Of a stretch of 64,000 bases of DNA, positions 31,332 through 39,647 are shown piece after piece. Each line of letters opens with the position of its first letter. Within the stretch, counting starts at the first letter, position 1. The translations under genes and the position numbers were made by a program. Source of the DNA: Candidatus Dechloromonas phosphoritropha (GTDB lineage: Bacteria; Pseudomonadota; Gammaproteobacteria; Burkholderiales; Rhodocyclaceae); the NCBI GenBank assembly GCA_016722705.1, contig JADKGN010000004.1, positions 1,736,001 to 1,800,000 on the forward strand. Direction: 5' to 3'. The notes under the pieces were generated by a model. That model ran no database searches. It saw only the letters and a list, made by a program, of their open reading frames with translations, and was not told the origin of the DNA.

Positions 31332-34300
31332 ATGACCGACCTTTCCGTTGCCAAGAAACTTGCTCCCTACAAGCCGAAGAACAAGCTGCGTTTCGTTACC
31401 GCAGCCTCGCTGTTCGACGGCCACGATGCGTCGATCAACATCATGCGCCGCATAATCCAGGCCACCGGCGCCGAGGTGATCCACCTCGGACACAATCGTT
31501 CGGTGCAGGAAATCGTCAATGCCGCTCTTCAGGAGGATGTCCAGGGCATCGCGATCACCTCCTACCAGGGCGGGCACGTCGAATTCTTCAAATACATGCT
31601 GGACCTGCTGAAGGCCAATGGCGGCGGCGAGATCAAGATCTTCGGCGGTGGTGGCGGGGTCATCGTGCCGGCCGAGATCAGGGAACTGCACGCTTATGGC
31701 GTCAGCCGCATCTATGCCCCCGAAGATGGCGTGCACATGGGTCTGCAGGGAATGATCAACGATCTCGTCCAGCAGTCCGACTTCGACGTCGCGGCGCACG
31801 GCCTGCCGGCCACCGAAAAGGTCCTGGACGGTCTCAGGGCCGGTGACCGGCGCTTGCTGGCCCGGGTCATCACCGTCCTGGAAAACGGCGCCGCACCGTT
31901 CTTGAAGGAGCCGCTGCTCAAGGCCGCGGCAGCCGTCGCCGTGCCGGTACTCGGAATCACCGGCACCGGCGGCGCCGGCAAGTCCTCGCTCACTGACGAG
32001 CTCGTGCGCCGCTTCCGCCTCGACCAGGACGATACGGTCAGGATTGGCCTGATCTCCATCGACCCCTCGCGCAAGCGCACCGGCGGCGCGCTGCTCGGCG
32101 ACCGCATCCGCATGAACGCCATCGAGCATCCGAACATCTTCATGCGTTCGCTGGCCACCCGCGACACCGGCAGCGAAGTTTCCGCCGCGCTCCCCGAGGT
32201 GATCGCCGCCTGCAAGCTGTCCGGCTTCGATCTGGTTATCGTCGAAACTTCCGGTATCGGCCAGGGCAATGCCGCCATTGTGCCTTTTGTCGATGTCTCG
32301 CTGTACGTCATGACGCCCGAGTTCGGCGCGGCGTCGCAGCTCGAGAAGATCGACATGCTCGACTTCGCCGATTTTGTCGCGATCAACAAGTTCGACCGCA
32401 AGGGCGCCGAGGATGCGCTGCGCGACGTACGCAAGCAATATCAGCGCAATCGTGAAGCCTTCACGACGCCAACCGACGAAATGCCGGTATTCGGCACCAT
32501 GGCCGCCCGCTTCAACGACGACGGCGTCACCGCGCTCTATCAGGCGCTGGTTCCGGTGCTCGGCGAACGCGGCCTCAAGCTCAAGGCCGGCAAGCTGCCG
32601 CTGGTCAGCGTCAAGCAGTCGTCAAGCCAGCGCGCCATCGTGCCGGCCAAGCGCATCCGCTATCTTGCCGAAATCGCCGACAGCGTGCGCGCCTATCATG
32701 CCCACACCGAAGAGCAGGTGAAGATTGCCCGCGAGCGCCAGTCGCTGCGCATCGCCGCCGGCCTTTTCAGTGCTTGCGACAAGTCGACAGCGGACTTCGC
32801 CGAAATGCGTGCCTGGAAGGAGGGCCAGCTCGATCCGAAAGCCCGCAAACTGCTCGACATGTGGCCGGATACCGTCAAGGCCTATTCCGGCGACGAATAT
32901 GTCGTGAAAATCCGCGACAAGGAAATCCGCACCCAGCTGACCAGCGAGTCACTCTCCGGCACCAAAATCCGCAAGGTTATCCTGCCGAAATACACAGATG
33001 ATGGCGAAATCCTGCGCTTCCTGATGAAGGAAAACGTGCCGGGTTCCTTCCCGTTCACTGCCGGCGTCTTCGCCTTCAAGCGCGAAGGTGAAGACCCGAC
33101 GCGGATGTTCGCCGGCGAAGGTGATGCCTTCCGCACTAACCGCCGCTTCAAGCGCGTCTCCGAAGGCATGCCGGCGCACCGCCTGTCGACAGCCTTCGAT
33201 TCGGTAACGCTGTACGGCTGTGACCCCGACGAGCGCCCGGACATCTACGGCAAGATCGGCAACTCGGGCGTCTCGATCGCCACGCTTGATGACCTCAAGG
33301 TGCTCTACGGCGGCTTCGACCTCGTCTGCCCGACGACCTCGGTGTCGATGACGATCAACGGTCCGGCGCCGATCATCCTGGCCTGTTTTTTCAACACCGC
33401 CATCGACCAGCAACTGGCCAAGTTCAAGCAGGACAACGGCCGCCAGCCGACCGAAGACGAAGCCGAGAAAATCCGCGAATGGACGCTGAAGACCGTGCGC
33501 GGCACGGTGCAGGCCGACATCCTGAAGGAAGACCAGGGCCAGAATACCTGTATCTTCAGCACCGAATTCGCGCTCAAGATGATGGGCGACATCCAGGAGT
33601 TCTTCGTCCATAACCAGGTGCAGAACTTCTACTCGGTGTCGATCTCCGGCTATCACATCGCCGAAGCCGGTGCCAACCCGATCAGCCAGCTTGCCTTCAC
33701 GCTGTCAAACGGCTTCACCTATGTCGAGAGCTACCTGGCGCGCGGCATGCACATCGACGATTTCGCGCCGAACCTCAGCTTCTTCTTCAGCAACGGCATG
33801 GATCCGGAATACTCGGTCATCGGCCGCGTTGCCCGCCGCATCTGGGCGGTGGCGATGAAGAACAAGTACGGCGCCAACGAGCGCAGCCAGAAGCTGAAGT
33901 ACCACATCCAGACTTCCGGCCGTTCGCTGCACGCGCAGGAGATGGACTTCAACGACATCCGCACCACGCTGCAGGCGCTGATCGCCATCTACGACAATTG
34001 CAACTCACTGCACACCAACGCCTACGACGAGGCGATCACGACGCCGACGGAAGAGAGCGTGCGCCGTGCGATGGCCATCCAGCTCGTCATCAACCGCGAG
34101 TGGGGCGTTGCCAAGAACGAAAACCCGAACCAGGGTGCCTTCATCATCGACGAACTGACCGCCCTCGTCGAGGAAGCCGTGCTCAAGGAGTTCGAAGCCA
34201 TCGCCTCGCGCGGCGGCGTGTTGGGCGCCATGGAAACCGGCTACCAGCGCGGCAAGATCCAGGAAGAGTCGATGTATTACGAGCACAAGAAGCACGACGG

Positions 34301-34595
34301 CTCCTACCCGATCATCGGTGTGAACACCTTCATCAACCCCAAGGGCATGGCGCAGCAGGAAATCGAACTGGCGCGCTCGACAGAGGAAGAGAAGCAGTCG
34401 CAGATCAAGCGCCTGCGCGATTTTCAGGCAAAAAACGCGTCGACCGCACCGGCCATGCTGGAAAAGCTCAAGCAGACGGTGATCGAGGATGGCAACGTCT
34501 TCGCCGTGCTCGTCGATGCCGTCAAATACTGTTCGCTGGGCCAGATCAGCAGTGCGCTCTACGAAGTCGGCGGCCAGTATCGGCGCAGCATGTAG
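31332..34595 (+). CDS. icmF: Fused isobutyryl-CoA mutase (B12-dependent acyl-CoA mutase with built-in GTPase chaperone)
   Basis: IcmF interconverts isobutyryl-CoA and n-butyryl-CoA (some variants also act on pivalyl-CoA) using adenosylcobalamin. The 1,087 residues match IcmF architecture. The B12-binding domain comes first (SLFDGHDASINIMRRIIQ near 27-45, with IFGGGGGVIVPAEI near 98). A MeaI/MeaB-like G domain follows, with P-loop GTGGAGKSSLTDEL near 211, ETSGIGQGN and NKFDRKG near 352. The large TIM-barrel mutase domain runs from about 560 to 1087 (NSGVSIATLDDLKVLYGG, VSISGYHIAEAGANPISQLAF, RIWAVAMKNKYG, QTSGRSLHAQEMDFNDIRTT). The start ATG follows GAGGCAGG. A terminator follows. MeaB at the window start serves a separate mutase. 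Confidence 0.93.
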   Translation: MTDLSVAKKLAPYKPKNKLRFVTAASLFDGHDASINIMRRIIQATGAEVIHLGHNRSVQEIVNAALQEDVQGIAITSYQGGHVEFFKYMLDLLKANGGGEIKIFGGGGGVIVPAEIRELHAYGVSRIYAPEDGVHMGLQGMINDLVQQSDFDVAAHGLPATEKVLDGLRAGDRRLLARVITVLENGAAPFLKEPLLKAAAAVAVPVLGITGTGGAGKSSLTDELVRRFRLDQDDTVRIGLISIDPSRKRTGGALLGDRIRMNAIEHPNIFMRSLATRDTGSEVSAALPEVIAACKLSGFDLVIVETSGIGQGNAAIVPFVDVSLYVMTPEFGAASQLEKIDMLDFADFVAINKFDRKGAEDALRDVRKQYQRNREAFTTPTDEMPVFGTMAARFNDDGVTALYQALVPVLGERGLKLKAGKLPLVSVKQSSSQRAIVPAKRIRYLAEIADSVRAYHAHTEEQVKIARERQSLRIAAGLFSACDKSTADFAEMRAWKEGQLDPKARKLLDMWPDTVKAYSGDEYVVKIRDKEIRTQLTSESLSGTKIRKVILPKYTDDGEILRFLMKENVPGSFPFTAGVFAFKREGEDPTRMFAGEGDAFRTNRRFKRVSEGMPAHRLSTAFDSVTLYGCDPDERPDIYGKIGNSGVSIATLDDLKVLYGGFDLVCPTTSVSMTINGPAPIILACFFNTAIDQQLAKFKQDNGRQPTEDEAEKIREWTLKTVRGTVQADILKEDQGQNTCIFSTEFALKMMGDIQEFFVHNQVQNFYSVSISGYHIAEAGANPISQLAFTLSNGFTYVESYLARGMHIDDFAPNLSFFFSNGMDPEYSVIGRVARRIWAVAMKNKYGANERSQKLKYHIQTSGRSLHAQEMDFNDIRTTLQALIAIYDNCNSLHTNAYDEAITTPTEESVRRAMAIQLVINREWGVAKNENPNQGAFIIDELTALVEEAVLKEFEAIASRGGVLGAMETGYQRGKIQEESMYYEHKKHDGSYPIIGVNTFINPKGMAQQEIELARSTEEEKQSQIKRLRDFQAKNASTAPAMLEKLKQTVIEDGNVFAVLVDAVKYCSLGQISSALYEVGGQYRRSM

Positions 34596-34645
34596 GGCTA
34601 TCCCGGGAACGGTAACGCGAACCCGGCAGGATCGCGGAAATAATA

Positions 34646-34678
34646 AACGGCGAGGCGATGACCCTCGCCGTTTTTTTT
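34646..34678 (+). terminator. Rho-independent terminator after icmF
   Basis: AACGGCGAGG and CCTCGCCGTT enclose a seven-base loop and run into eight T residues in total. Clear intrinsic terminator, isolating icmF from the downstream TIR operon. Confidence 0.9.
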
Positions 34679-34804
34679 CGGGGCAACGGGAACGGACGGG
34701 CGATTCATCAAGGTCAATTCTGATGGCATCGTCACGGACTGTGGACTACCATGCAGATAACCCGACTCCAGCAGCCTGAGTTCGCGTTGAACCACGAGGT
34801 TGGC

Positions 34805-37800
34805 ATGAACGAGCCCAGCACATCGCCGTCTCCGACGCCGGCGGAATTCGACATTTTTCTCAGCTATCGCCGTACTGACGGCCCGCGCATCCAGCCGCTA
34901 CTGGCTGCACTGGAAAGCCTCGGCCTGCACATCTGGCGCGACACCAGCGAAATCGAGGAGTTCTCGTCGATCCAGCAAGCCATCGACAACGGCCTCGCCA
35001 ATTCAAAGGCGATGCTCGTCTGGTACTCGGCGGATTACCCGAAATCCCGCGCCTGCCAATGGGAACTGACCGCCGGCTACATCGCCGCCCAGGCCGCAGG
35101 CGACCCGCGGCGGCGCATTCTGGTCGTCAATCCGGCGGCCGCCAGCGGTCACATCCACCTGCCGGAACTTTTAGACGAACACTACCTGCTGGCGCCAGCG
35201 GCTGACGATCCCGCTGCCATCGCCGCAGCAGCAAAGCGCATCGGCAATGCGCTGGCCGGCGTGGCCGGGCCGCTGGGGGCCATCCGGGCGCTGCGTCCCC
35301 CGCGCTGGCTGCCGGCGCCGGCCACCGGGTCGACGCGATTTGTCGGCCGGCTGGCGGAAATGTGGCAAATCCATGGCCGACTGCTGGCCGGGGATGCCGC
35401 CATGCTCACCGGCACGGGCGGCAAGCAAGGGGTGGTCCAGGTGCGGGGTTCCGGTGGCAGCGGCAAGAGCTTGCTGGCCGAAGAATACGCCCTGCGTTTC
35501 GGCGCCGCCTACCCGGGTGGGGTATTCTGGCTGCGCGCTTACGGCCATGCCGATGGCGGGGTCGAACTCAGTCCGGAGCAGCGCGCCGCCAGCCGTGAAA
35601 GCCAGCTGCGCAGCTACGCCCAATACCTCGGGTTCGAGGTCAAGGGTCTGGAGCCGGCCGCGGTAACAGGAGTATTGCATGCCTATTTCGAACGACAGGG
35701 CCAGCCGTTCCTGTGGGTCATCGATGATTTTCCCTCGGCACCGGGGCCGGAAGGCCTCAAACCCTGGCTGGCGCCGCATGCCCTCGGCCGCAGCCTGATC
35801 ACCACGCGGAGTCGCAGCCTGAGCGCAATCGCGCGCATCGAACTCCCCGAACTCGACCCCGACGAGGCCCATGCCTTGCTGACGCGCGCCGGTCAGCCGG
35901 AAGCAATGCCACCGGCGGATGGGGATGAAGAAGCCGCCGCCCGGGAAATCTGCCAGCAACTTGGCCGCCACGCGCTGGCCATCGACGTTGCCGCCGGCCT
36001 CGTCCGGCGCCGGGGTTACCGGGGCTTTGTCAACGGTCTCGGGCGCGCGGATCGCGATATCCTCGAACTTGCCGCCGAACTTGGCGAAGACCTGCCCAAC
36101 GGTCATCAGCGCAACATCGCCGCCACCTTCCTGGCGAGCATCCGTCTGCTGGGTGCCGCGGGGCAGGATTTCCTGCGCCTCGCTGCGCAACTGGCGGCCG
36201 CACCCATTCCGCGGCAACTGGTGGTCGCTGCCTTTGCCGCTGCCGACAAGGTCGACCAGCGCGCAGCCGAGGACAAGGCCGATCTCGCCAGCGATGACGT
36301 GCTCCGGCACTCGCTTGCCGAGGAGGCGGTGCCCGGCGCCTTGACGGTCCACACGCTGATCGCCCGCACGCTGCGCTTCCGGGAGCAGAACGAGGCACGA
36401 GTCAAGGTGTTGCGCGATGCGCTTGTTGCCGCCCTGAACGAGGCGCTGCCGGCGGTGGTCGACATCCGCAACCACGGCAAATTGGAGAACTGGGTGGTTC
36501 ATGCGCGGTCGCTGGCCGCCAACCTGGAGGATGAGCCGACGGCGACCCTGCTCGGCTGGGTTGCTCGCCATGATCAGGAGCGCGGCGACTATTGGGCGGC
36601 TGGCACCGGCTACGAGCGTCAGTTCGCAGCGCGCCGCCGCGTGCTCGGCGCCGAACATCCGGATACGCTCGCTTCGATGGGCAACCTGGCCATCTCGCTC
36701 CACAGTCAGGGCGATCTGGCCGGCGCTCGCCAACTTCAGGAAACGGTGCTCGCAGCGCGTCGCCGTGTGCTCGGCGCCGAACATCCGGATACGCTCACTG
36801 TGATGAGCAACCTGGCCCTCACGCTCGAGAGTCAGGGCGATCTGGCCGGCGCTCGCCAACTTGAGGAATCAGTGCTCGAAGCGCGTCGCCGCCTGCTCGG
36901 CGCCGAACATCCGGATACGCTCACTGCGATGAACAACTTGGCCACCACCTTTGAAGCGCAAGGCGATCTGGCCGGCGCCCGCCAACTTGAGGAAACGGTG
37001 CTCGAAGCGCGTCGCCGCGTGCTCGGCGCCGAACATCCGGATACGCTCGCTTCGATGAGCAACCTGGCCAGCACGCTCCAGAGTCAGGGCGATCTGGCCG
37101 GCGCCCGCCAACTTCAGGAAACGGTGCTCGCAGCGCATCGCCGCCTGCTCGGCGCCGAACATCCGGATACGCTCATCTCGATGAAAAACCTGGCCAACAC
37201 GCTCCGCCGCCAGGGCGATCTGGCCGGCGCCCGCCAACTTGAGGAAACGGTGCTCGCAGCGCATCGCCGCCTGCTCGGCGCCGAACATCCGGATACGCTC
37301 ATCTCGATGAGCAACCTGGCCATCTCGCTCCAGAGTCAAGGCGATCTGGCCGGCGCCCGCCAACTTGAGGAAACGGTGCTCGCAGCGCATCGCCGCCTGC
37401 TCGGCGCCGAACATCCGGATACGCTCATCTCGATGAGCAACCTCGCCATCTCGCTCCAGAGTCAGGGCGATCTGGCCGGCGCCCGCCAACTTGAGGAAAC
37501 GGTGCTCGCAGCACATCGCCGCGTGCTCGGCGCCGAACATCCGGATACGCTCGCTTCGATGAGCAACCTGGCCAGCACGCTGTGGAATCAGGGCGATCTG
37601 GCCGGCGCCCGCCAACTTCAGGAAACGGTGCTCGCAGCGCGTCGCCGCGTGCTCGGCGCCGAACATCCGGATACGCTCGCTGCGATGAACAACCTGGCCA
37701 ACACGCTCCAGAGTCAGGGCGATCTGGCCGGCGCCCGCCAACTTCAGGAAACGGTGCTCGCAGCGCATCGCCGCCTGCTCGGCGCCGAACATCCGGATAC

Positions 37801-38155
37801 GCTCATCTCGATGAACAACCTGGCCAACACGCTCCGCCGCCAGGGCGATCTGGCCGGCGCCCGCCAACTTCAGGAAACGGTGCTCGCAGCGCGTCGCCGC
37901 GTGCTCGGCGCCGAGCATCCGAATACGTCAGTCAGTGCCTGGAATTACCTGATGAGTCTGCTTCAATCAGGGGAGCCGGAGGCAGCCCAGAAGGTCTTCG
38001 CGCGTGATCTAGCGTGGCTGCTCTTGCGTGATGCGGCAACGCTGGGCGCTGACCAGCACAGTATCGCCGGCATGCTGCGCGAACTGCTGGAGCGTGGGGA
38101 CTTGGACTGGAGTGCATCGCGCGACGCCCAGATCGATGAAAAGGGCGGGCTGTGA
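34805..38155 (+). CDS. TIR - STAND (NB-ARC-type) NTPase - TPR repeat protein
   Basis: A 1,116-residue NLR-like protein. The start at 34805 (MNEPSTSPSP) has GAGG five bases upstream; an upstream in-frame ATG at 34751 has none. Domain order: TIR at about 14-140 (EFDIFLSYRRTDG; HIWRDTSEI; putative NADase glutamate Glu87 in CQWEL). Then a STAND/NB-ARC ATPase at about 178-420, with Walker A GSGGSGKS (215-222), Walker B LWVIDDF (303-309) and sensor TTRSR (333-337). A helical region (420-600) links to about 11 kinesin-light-chain-type TPRs (606-1045) and a 70-residue tail. In the family, TPRs sense a ligand, the NTPase oligomerises and the TIR cleaves NAD+ or makes a signal; that role is inferred here. 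First gene of a three-gene operon, behind the icmF terminator. Confidence 0.88.
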   Translation: MNEPSTSPSPTPAEFDIFLSYRRTDGPRIQPLLAALESLGLHIWRDTSEIEEFSSIQQAIDNGLANSKAMLVWYSADYPKSRACQWELTAGYIAAQAAGDPRRRILVVNPAAASGHIHLPELLDEHYLLAPAADDPAAIAAAAKRIGNALAGVAGPLGAIRALRPPRWLPAPATGSTRFVGRLAEMWQIHGRLLAGDAAMLTGTGGKQGVVQVRGSGGSGKSLLAEEYALRFGAAYPGGVFWLRAYGHADGGVELSPEQRAASRESQLRSYAQYLGFEVKGLEPAAVTGVLHAYFERQGQPFLWVIDDFPSAPGPEGLKPWLAPHALGRSLITTRSRSLSAIARIELPELDPDEAHALLTRAGQPEAMPPADGDEEAAAREICQQLGRHALAIDVAAGLVRRRGYRGFVNGLGRADRDILELAAELGEDLPNGHQRNIAATFLASIRLLGAAGQDFLRLAAQLAAAPIPRQLVVAAFAAADKVDQRAAEDKADLASDDVLRHSLAEEAVPGALTVHTLIARTLRFREQNEARVKVLRDALVAALNEALPAVVDIRNHGKLENWVVHARSLAANLEDEPTATLLGWVARHDQERGDYWAAGTGYERQFAARRRVLGAEHPDTLASMGNLAISLHSQGDLAGARQLQETVLAARRRVLGAEHPDTLTVMSNLALTLESQGDLAGARQLEESVLEARRRLLGAEHPDTLTAMNNLATTFEAQGDLAGARQLEETVLEARRRVLGAEHPDTLASMSNLASTLQSQGDLAGARQLQETVLAAHRRLLGAEHPDTLISMKNLANTLRRQGDLAGARQLEETVLAAHRRLLGAEHPDTLISMSNLAISLQSQGDLAGARQLEETVLAAHRRLLGAEHPDTLISMSNLAISLQSQGDLAGARQLEETVLAAHRRVLGAEHPDTLASMSNLASTLWNQGDLAGARQLQETVLAARRRVLGAEHPDTLAAMNNLANTLQSQGDLAGARQLQETVLAAHRRLLGAEHPDTLISMNNLANTLRRQGDLAGARQLQETVLAARRRVLGAEHPNTSVSAWNYLMSLLQSGEPEAAQKVFARDLAWLLLRDAATLGADQHSIAGMLRELLERGDLDWSASRDAQIDEKGGL
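36625..37940 (+). repeat. 126-bp tandem coding repeats (about 11 units) specifying near-identical TPRs
   Basis: A 42-codon unit with core LGAEHPDTL...NLA...QGDLAGARQL recurs every 126 bases, ten full copies plus a last degenerate one (GAEHPNTSVS). Conservation is at the DNA level, including synonymous positions: blocks such as CTCGGCGCCGAACATCCGG and CAGGGCGATCTGGCCGGCGC recur almost unchanged. Variable positions cluster in the short stretch after HPDTL (ASMSNLASTLQS, ISMSNLAISLQS, ISMKNLANTLRR, AAMNNLANTLQS). Two consecutive units (37261-37512) are nearly identical throughout, implying recent duplication or conversion. Confidence 0.93.
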
Positions 38156-38198
38156 TGTCGGCCTGTTGCGCCCGGTGGGCGCCTGATGAGGCACTGAC

Positions 38199-39647
38199 AT
38201 GGGAAAGGATGAAATGAGCGATGCCAGGGAGCGGGTCAGCGCCAGCACCCTGAAGGCGCTGCAACGCCGGCCCGGAGCGGTCGCCGATCGCGCCGCCGTG
38301 GTCTTCATCCACGGCTTCGGCGGTGACTGGCAGGCAACCTGGCAGTCGTTTCCTGACTTTCTCGCCGCCGACTCCCGGCTTGCCGGCTGGGACATCTATT
38401 CGCTGGGCTACGACTCGCATCTGCGGGTCGACGTGGTCAAGCTGTGGAGCGCCGATCCCGATTTGCAGCAAGTTGCGGACAAGCTGACGACCGATGTTCG
38501 CGTCGGGGAGCTGAAGGATTACAGAAGCCTGGCCCTGATCGCCCACAGCATGGGCGGGCTGGCCACCCAGCGCGCCTTGCTCGACAGCCCCGCGTTGTGC
38601 CAGCGGGTCAGCCATGTCTTTCTCTTCGGGACACCCAGCGGCGGGCTGGTCAAGGCCTCGCTGGTGCGCCTGCTCAAACCGCAGTTGCGCGACATGGCTC
38701 GGGACGGTGCCTTCATTCGCGGGTTGCGCCGGGAGTGGAACGAGCGCTTCACGCCGCAGAAGCGCAGGCCCTTCATCTTTTCTGTGGTCGGTGGCCTGCG
38801 CGACGAGTTCGTGCCTTACGAGTCCTCGCTGAATCCGTTCCCGGAGGCTGATTATCCGGGGGCGCGCTTTGTCGTACCCGGCAATCACCTCGAGATCGTC
38901 AAGCCTGCCGGCAGCGAAGCGGAGAGCGTGCAACTGGTGATCAACCGGCTGGTCGGCGCCGCCGCGCCGGCGGGGCCGTGGAATGCGGCCCGGGTGGCGA
39001 TTGAGTCGCGCGAATTCCAGCGCGCGGTGGCCTTGCTCGAGCCGCGGGCAGCCGAACTGGATCACGAGGGGTTGACGCAACTGGCCCTGAGCCTGGAAGG
39101 AGTCGGGCGCCAGGACGATGCCATCGATCTGCTCAAGCAGCATGGCAATTCCGGCACCGATGCCATGGGCGTGCTCGCCGGCCGGCTGAAGCGGCGCTGG
39201 TTGCTGAACCGCATCGCCGACGACGGCGCGACGGCCCGCCGGCTATATGCCGACGCGCTAACTCTGGCGCTGACGGCCGGGGATTTTGCCCAGGCCTACT
39301 ACCACGGCATCAACGTGGCGTTCTTTCAGCTCTTCGCCGACAGGCAACGCGAGGCCGCCCGTGCGACGGCCGAGCAGGTGTTGGTCTATTGCGCACAGGC
39401 CGCGCCGTCCGAACTCGCCAGCAGCCGCAAATGGCGGCTGGCTACCGAGGGCGAGGCACTGCTGCACCTCGGCCAGGCAGATGACGCTTACGAGCGCTAC
39501 CGGCAGGCCATCGCGCCTGAGCAGGACGCGACACCGCGGGAACTCGAATCGATGTATCGTCAGGCCATCTATCTGAGCCGCGAGATTGGCGATATGGCCA
39601 TGCGGCGAACGCTGACCCACCTCTTTCGTCATGAGGAAACGACATGA
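38199..39647 (+). CDS. Alpha/beta hydrolase with C-terminal helical (TPR-like) region
   Basis: A 482-residue serine-hydrolase-fold protein of the DUF676/lipase-like type. It shows the oxyanion segment VVFIHGFGGDWQATWQSF (about 34-51), nucleophile elbow AHSMGG with Ser117, and candidate acid and base in GLRDEF (Asp202) and PGNHLEIV (His230). Residues about 250-480 are alpha-helical with repeat-like spacing (FQRAVALLEPRAAELDHEGL, EGEALLHLGQADDAYERYRQA), suggesting TPR-type repeats. The start is 38199 or the ATG at 38214 (MSDARE), which has a better AAAGGA. It begins 43 bases after the TIR gene and overlaps the next gene by four. Probable effector or regulator of the operon; substrate (lipid, ester or protein) unknown. 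Confidence 0.82.
   Translation: MGKDEMSDARERVSASTLKALQRRPGAVADRAAVVFIHGFGGDWQATWQSFPDFLAADSRLAGWDIYSLGYDSHLRVDVVKLWSADPDLQQVADKLTTDVRVGELKDYRSLALIAHSMGGLATQRALLDSPALCQRVSHVFLFGTPSGGLVKASLVRLLKPQLRDMARDGAFIRGLRREWNERFTPQKRRPFIFSVVGGLRDEFVPYESSLNPFPEADYPGARFVVPGNHLEIVKPAGSEAESVQLVINRLVGAAAPAGPWNAARVAIESREFQRAVALLEPRAAELDHEGLTQLALSLEGVGRQDDAIDLLKQHGNSGTDAMGVLAGRLKRRWLLNRIADDGATARRLYADALTLALTAGDFAQAYYHGINVAFFQLFADRQREAARATAEQVLVYCAQAAPSELASSRKWRLATEGEALLHLGQADDAYERYRQAIAPEQDATPRELESMYRQAIYLSREIGDMAMRRTLTHLFRHEETT

Noticed and set aside
34598..34795. Minus-strand 65-codon frame between icmF and the TIR gene
   Set aside because: It spans the icmF terminator, has no ribosome site and no recognisable motif.
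36869..37918. Long minus-strand open frame over the TPR repeats (349 codons)
   Set aside because: It is the reverse frame of the repeated coding DNA; periodicity keeps it open, and it has no independent start signal or family match.
36625..37940. CRISPR-like regular repeats
   Set aside because: The 126-bp units are wholly coding, with no short repeats and unique spacers; they encode TPRs.
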